Shown: piece after piece, positions 5,117-8,153 of the stretch
Position numbering within the stretch: the stretch's first letter is position 1
Layout: every line of letters starts with the position of its first letter
Assembly (NCBI GenBank): GCA_002453155.1
Contig: DKGG01000068.1
Coordinates: 1 to 8,153, forward strand
Source of the DNA: Bdellovibrionaceae bacterium UBA6776
GTDB lineage: Bacteria > Bdellovibrionota > Bdellovibrionia > Bdellovibrionales > UBA1609
DNA: 8,153 nt
Direction of reading: 5' to 3'
The notes under the pieces: model-generated
Database searches by the model: none
The model's input: the letters and a program-made list of their open reading frames with translations, nothing else
Told to the model about the DNA's origin: nothing
Translations under genes and position numbers: made by a program

Positions 5117-6706
5117 ATGAAGAAGATTCTACCGGTATTTATTATAGGCCTGGTCACTGTGCCCTTTTTTTTCAACTCCTGCCAGAGTGGTTTTGAATCT
5201 CAAAAAAGCCTAGCGTCCAATGTCAGTGCCACATCTTGCAAAGTCACCCTTGAAGATGGGCAGGTTAAAAAGCTCAACCACTCTTTTAAAGTTCAGCCAC
5301 AAACTTTCTCAAGTTCAAAACTTCAATTGACTGATCCAAAAGACGCCTCTTCGACCTTTCAAAAAACAGCGTCTGCCGCAGTGGTTCCCTCCGGCTCCAA
5401 GTTGAGCGCAGTGTATGACAACGCCTGTTTGAAAGAGACTCAGTTCAACACTTCAAAGACAGCCATCCTCTGGGATTTGATCGATCCAGCAAGACAAATT
5501 GAACCTGTCGCAGAGCTGATTCGTCAGGCCTACAGTTTTGAATTGAATCAGGACTACTTAGAGTCGGATTTGAACGAACTGGTCAACAGTGATCCTTGTG
5601 TGGTGGGTGTTTCTTGGAACAACCACTATGAAGCTCAATCGGTCAGTTTTTCAGATTCCAGTTCGGCGATGCAGACGCATTTGGACTCCATCAATGCCAT
5701 GGATGCTTACAGCTCCGTTTACGGATCGGACCTTTCCAATGCGGGAACTCGCACATCCAGTGTGAGAGTGGCGGTGATTGATTCCGGAGTGGATTGGCAG
5801 CATCCAGACCTTCAGTCGAACTTTTGGAACCATTCTCAGGGGTGGGGTGTGGACGCCACCACCATTGATTCGGGAACAGTAAACTTCAATCCCTTTGACG
5901 TCTCGACGAATGGTCATGGAACGCACATCGCGGGCCTCATTGGAGCGGTTTCAAACAATGTGATTGGAATTGTGGGAACCATGCCCTTTAACGCAAAAAT
6001 CATGGCCATTAAGATTTTCAAGTTGGATTCAAGCAACCAGCTCTATACAAACTCCACTCACCTTTACAACGGAATGCAGTTTGCCATTTTGAACAAAGCA
6101 GATGTGATCAATATGAGTTTGATGGCCACGGGAACAGGATATGACAGTGTGATTTCTTCGGCCTTGGATGATGCACTGGGATCGGGAATCACAGTGATCA
6201 CCGCAATGGGGAATGGGAATCCGGGAGCTCAGGTGGACGGCTCCAGTCTTCGCGTGGTGCCTGCGGTGTATTCCACTTTGTCGGGAGTGATGGCCGTTGG
6301 GTCCTATGATTTGAACTCCAATCAAAGAAGTGATTTTAGTCACTACAGCACCACTTATGCCGAAATTTCTGCGCCCGGTTCAGAAAGTGGCGCGGGCTTA
6401 TACTCCACTCTTCCCACCAGCATGGGAAGTTATGGAAAGCTTGCGGGAACTTCGCAGTCCACAGGGATTGTTTCCGGAGCGGCCGCATTGGCGGTGGGCA
6501 TGATCAAAAAGGCTTACGGAATGGCACCGTCTCCCACAGAGGTCGAGCGTTTGATCACGGGTTCGGCTTATAAAAATTCAAATTTGTCCGCTTACTTTAA
6601 AGACGGAAACCAATTGGATCTGTTGGCTCTGGTGAACAAGGTTCATGCGGATTATCCGCTGACGAAGCAAAACAGTGTGGTGCCTGAAGTCACTTGCGGC
6701 CAATAG
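5117..6706 (+). CDS. Exported subtilisin-like serine protease (S8), probable lipoprotein
   Basis: This is a 529-residue extracytoplasmic endopeptidase. Residues 1-21 are a basic, then hydrophobic signal peptide ending F-N-S-C22, a relaxed lipobox, so lipid anchoring at C22 is likely. Residues about 40-172 look like a propeptide/N-domain ending in SDPCVVGVSWN, which matches the usual end of subtilase prodomains. The catalytic triad is D222 (VAVIDSGVD), H267 (NGHGTHIAG) and S446 (AGTSQSTG); the oxyanion Asn is N366 (AMGNGN). The conserved proline after the catalytic serine (GTSxAxP) is replaced by G450. Cysteines are confined to C22, C41, C104, C161 and C527, leaving none in the catalytic core, so disulfides may join the N-domain and the C-terminal tail. 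It has its own promoter and a good Shine-Dalgarno. It fits secreted or prey-directed proteolysis in a predator; the substrate is unknown. Confidence 0.94.
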   Translation: MKKILPVFIIGLVTVPFFFNSCQSGFESQKSLASNVSATSCKVTLEDGQVKKLNHSFKVQPQTFSSSKLQLTDPKDASSTFQKTASAAVVPSGSKLSAVYDNACLKETQFNTSKTAILWDLIDPARQIEPVAELIRQAYSFELNQDYLESDLNELVNSDPCVVGVSWNNHYEAQSVSFSDSSSAMQTHLDSINAMDAYSSVYGSDLSNAGTRTSSVRVAVIDSGVDWQHPDLQSNFWNHSQGWGVDATTIDSGTVNFNPFDVSTNGHGTHIAGLIGAVSNNVIGIVGTMPFNAKIMAIKIFKLDSSNQLYTNSTHLYNGMQFAILNKADVINMSLMATGTGYDSVISSALDDALGSGITVITAMGNGNPGAQVDGSSLRVVPAVYSTLSGVMAVGSYDLNSNQRSDFSHYSTTYAEISAPGSESGAGLYSTLPTSMGSYGKLAGTSQSTGIVSGAAALAVGMIKKAYGMAPSPTEVERLITGSAYKNSNLSAYFKDGNQLDLLALVNKVHADYPLTKQNSVVPEVTCGQ

Positions 6707-6827
6707 AGAAGTTCAGTAAATTTAAATCCATTCATACCCTCTTTAAAATCTTCAACCAGTCCTCGCCTGCGGCTGCGGAGCTTGCTTTTAAAGAGGATAC
6801 GGAAGTCTTTAAATTTACTGAACTTCT
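6707..6827. repeat. 121-bp imperfect palindrome spanning two convergent stop codons
   Basis: The ends 6707-6726 and 6808-6827 are perfect 20-bp inverted repeats. Further in, 6738-6748 pairs perfectly with 6786-6796 in the same register, giving a stem of about 42 bp with only a few mismatches. A GC-rich centre (6762-6780) can form its own small hairpin. The left arm begins at the base after the subtilase stop; the right arm ends inside the stop codon of the - strand gene. It probably acts as a two-way transcript end. The architecture also resembles a small palindromic mobile element, but I see no target-site duplication. Confidence 0.88.
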
Positions 6828-7146
6828 AAATTCTTAAGCGGTAAGAGGTTTTGGCATCCACATCCAAACGAATTTCCGAAACACCCGCCCCATCCTTGCC
6901 CATTGCGTTTTGAATCCAAGGCAAAAGTTCCCGGTAGTTTCGCAAGCCAAATTTAGGATTGGAACTTAGGTGAGTGTGATCTATCTGAGCAACAATTTTG
7001 CTCAGATTTGCTTCTTCCTGTCGGGTTGGGGGCATTCGGAAACAAAAGATCAGAGTCAGGTTTTTCCCGGCTTCCCTCCCCTGATCTGGGCTTTTATCCG
7101 AAGCCTTAAGACTGACGCTGACTGTATAGACCCGCTCCATTTGCAT
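6826..7146 (-). CDS. Small protein, weakly QueD/PTPS-like
   Basis: This is a 106-residue soluble protein from the ATG at 7144-7146. An ATG at 7138-7140 or a TTG at 7150-7152 are equally usable, as none has a clear Shine-Dalgarno. The stretch around IDHTHLS and the closing ...VSEIRLDVDAKTSYRLRI have the order and spacing of the LDHxxLN segment and last strand of 6-carboxytetrahydropterin synthase/6-pyruvoyl-tetrahydropterin synthases. The N-terminal zinc histidines (HxxHGHxY region) and the PTSEN motif are absent, and length is a little short of the family's roughly 120. If the relation is real, it is an inactive T-fold paralogue; otherwise it is an unrecognised protein. It is convergent with the subtilase and divergent from the M14 gene. 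Confidence 0.6.
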   Translation of the reverse strand: MQMERVYTVSVSLKASDKSPDQGREAGKNLTLIFCFRMPPTRQEEANLSKIVAQIDHTHLSSNPKFGLRNYRELLPWIQNAMGKDGAGVSEIRLDVDAKTSYRLRI

Positions 7147-7170
7147 ACGCAAAACCAGTTACCACAAACA

Positions 7171-7200
7171 TTGACCTTTGAGTAAAAAAAACGGCAGAAT
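7171..7200 (+). promoter_or_regulatory. Possible promoter of the M14 peptidase gene
   Basis: TTGACC (7171-7176) and CAGAAT (7195-7200) are 18 nt apart with an A-tract between them. The -10 box would end only 6 nt before the ATG, giving a leaderless mRNA, which agrees with the lack of any Shine-Dalgarno. An alternative pair, TTACCA at 7159 and TAAAAA at 7183, would give a short leader. Confidence 0.25.
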
Positions 7201-7206
7201 AGAGAA

Positions 7207-8058
7207 ATGTTTCTTTCTTCCCTATGGGTGATCCTTTCACTTTCCTCCTCTCCCTCGATGGCCAACCAAATTCAAGAAAAGAGTTTGGCGGATCTCTGTC
7301 AGGAGGAGCTTAAAAAATTTCCAGGTCCTATCGATAAAAAAGCACTTTCTTCGGCTTGCGAAAAAGTCAAAGTCCTTAAAGGCTGTCAAAGTGTGGAAGG
7401 TCGAAAGATCTTTCATTACGACAAGATTGGAACCTCCAGCAGACCTCAAAGAATTTTGGCCAAGTCTTTGATTCACGGAGACGAAACTCCAGCAGGAGCT
7501 GTGGGTCGTGCATGGATGGCTCGTCTTGAAAACATCAGCCCTCGAAATTCCTGGCGCGTGATTCCCATCGCAAATCCGGATGGAGAATTAAGGAAGACCC
7601 GCTACAATTCCCGCGGTGTGGATTTGAATCGAAACTTTCCCACCGATGATTGGGGAGATGCCGCTTTAAATTACTGGAAGAAACGCCAGAAGTCGGATCC
7701 CAGACGCTATCCGGGGAACGGCCCTGCCAGTGAACCTGAAACACAGTGCCTTGTGAATCACTTTAAAGATTTTAAACCGGATTTTATCATTTCCATTCAC
7801 ACTCCTCTTGGAGTTTTGGATTTTGATGGTCCTAAATTAAAGAATCTGCCGCACTTTTCTCCTCTGCCTTGGATCTCTTTGGGAAATTTCCCGGGAAGTC
7901 TCGGAAGGTACATGTGGCGAGATCGTCAAGTTCCCGTTCTGACCATCGAACTCAAAGGTGAGAAAGATTTAAAAACTTTGGAAGAGTTTGATCGCCTTCA
8001 AGACATTTCCGGCACGGTGGCTCTTCAATGGAACCGCCTCAAAGAAAAGAACAACTGA
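7207..8058 (+). CDS. Exported M14 zinc carboxypeptidase, MpaA-like murein peptide amidase
   Basis: This 283-residue zinc metallopeptidase probably cleaves the gamma-D-Glu-diaminopimelate bond of murein peptides, as MpaA does. Zinc ligands are H90 and E93 (HGDE) and H198 (SIHTP). The substrate-binding NR is N141-R142 in GVDLNRNFP, and the catalytic glutamate is E248 in LTIELKG. ANPDG at 122-126 and SEPETQ at 175-180 also match MpaA. Residues 1-19 are hydrophobic and end S-M-A, a signal peptide without the usual basic n-region; MpaA of E. coli is cytoplasmic and about 40 residues shorter, so this form appears exported. C31, C51 and C60 lie in the added N-terminal segment. An in-frame stop at 7183-7185 and no other start codon fix the ATG at 7207, despite no Shine-Dalgarno. 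The stop codon touches a 75-bp palindrome. Confidence 0.9.
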   Translation: MFLSSLWVILSLSSSPSMANQIQEKSLADLCQEELKKFPGPIDKKALSSACEKVKVLKGCQSVEGRKIFHYDKIGTSSRPQRILAKSLIHGDETPAGAVGRAWMARLENISPRNSWRVIPIANPDGELRKTRYNSRGVDLNRNFPTDDWGDAALNYWKKRQKSDPRRYPGNGPASEPETQCLVNHFKDFKPDFIISIHTPLGVLDFDGPKLKNLPHFSPLPWISLGNFPGSLGRYMWRDRQVPVLTIELKGEKDLKTLEEFDRLQDISGTVALQWNRLKEKNN

Positions 8059-8133
8059 TCCGCCAAAAGGTACCTGCTTCCTTTTCCGATACGCGGTGCA
8101 TATCGGAAAAGGAAGCAGGTACCTTTTGGCGGA
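8059..8133. repeat. 75-bp palindromic repeat, copy 2
   Basis: This is the second copy of the element at 1474-1548, identical except for C at 8092 in place of T at 1507. It starts at the base after the M14 stop codon. The change breaks one pair in the + strand RNA (C opposite A) but leaves a G-U wobble in the - strand RNA. It is probably a transcript end or a dispersed repeat. Confidence 0.92.
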
Positions 8134-8153
8134 GTTAAGACTGGATGTAGCTT

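Noticed and set aside
6704..6830. 121-bp palindrome as a MITE with a TA target duplication
   Set aside because: TA flanks both sides only if the ends are shifted, which breaks the terminal symmetry; no transposase-like ends are recognisable.
1..8153. CRISPR array, prophage or toxin-antitoxin pair
   Set aside because: No regularly spaced direct repeats, phage structural genes or small overlapping toxin-antitoxin gene pair is visible.

Overview
The window looks like chromosomal DNA of a Bdellovibrio-like predatory bacterium (Bdellovibrionota). This is inferred from the gene content: tandem PilZ proteins, a cyclic-nucleotide-binding protein, an exported subtilase with an F-N-S-C lipobox, and an exported MpaA-like murein peptidase. 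Base composition is moderate and there are two TTG starts. No lineage marker fixes the genus. There are no tRNA or rRNA genes, no IS transposase, no CRISPR array and no phage genes.

Layout. (1) 1-774, + strand: a small exported protein of unknown function, probably starting at a TTG at 148 behind a strong Shine-Dalgarno and a sigma54-like promoter. (2) 796-2359, - strand: an NADP(H)-type short-chain dehydrogenase followed by the 23S rRNA methyltransferase RlmE. A 75-bp perfect inverted repeat and a threefold 13-nt repeat of Shine-Dalgarno-like sequence lie between them. A compact bidirectional hairpin separates rlmE from the convergent exported-protein gene. (3) 2505-5016, + strand: a tight three-gene operon of PilZ protein, second PilZ protein, and PqqD-like domain fused to two cNMP-binding domains. 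Spacing is 3 nt, then an 8-nt overlap. (4) 5117-6706, + strand: a secreted or lipid-anchored subtilase with its own promoter and a TGTCTC/GAGACA operator-like site. (5) 6826-7146, - strand: a small protein weakly resembling the C-terminal two thirds of QueD/6-pyruvoyl-tetrahydropterin synthases. (6) 7207-8058, + strand: an exported M14 peptidase resembling MpaA, followed directly by the second copy of the 75-bp inverted repeat.

How the parts relate. The three-gene operon is the most coherent functional unit: two candidate c-di-GMP receptors are translationally linked to a protein with two ligand-competent cNMP pockets, suggesting a module that integrates two nucleotide second messengers. The subtilase and M14 peptidase fit extracytoplasmic protein and peptidoglycan turnover, possibly of prey, but they are separately transcribed. 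The most striking non-coding signal is the use of very long palindromes at gene ends: two near-identical 75-bp repeats and an unrelated 121-bp hairpin that runs from stop codon to stop codon between convergent genes.
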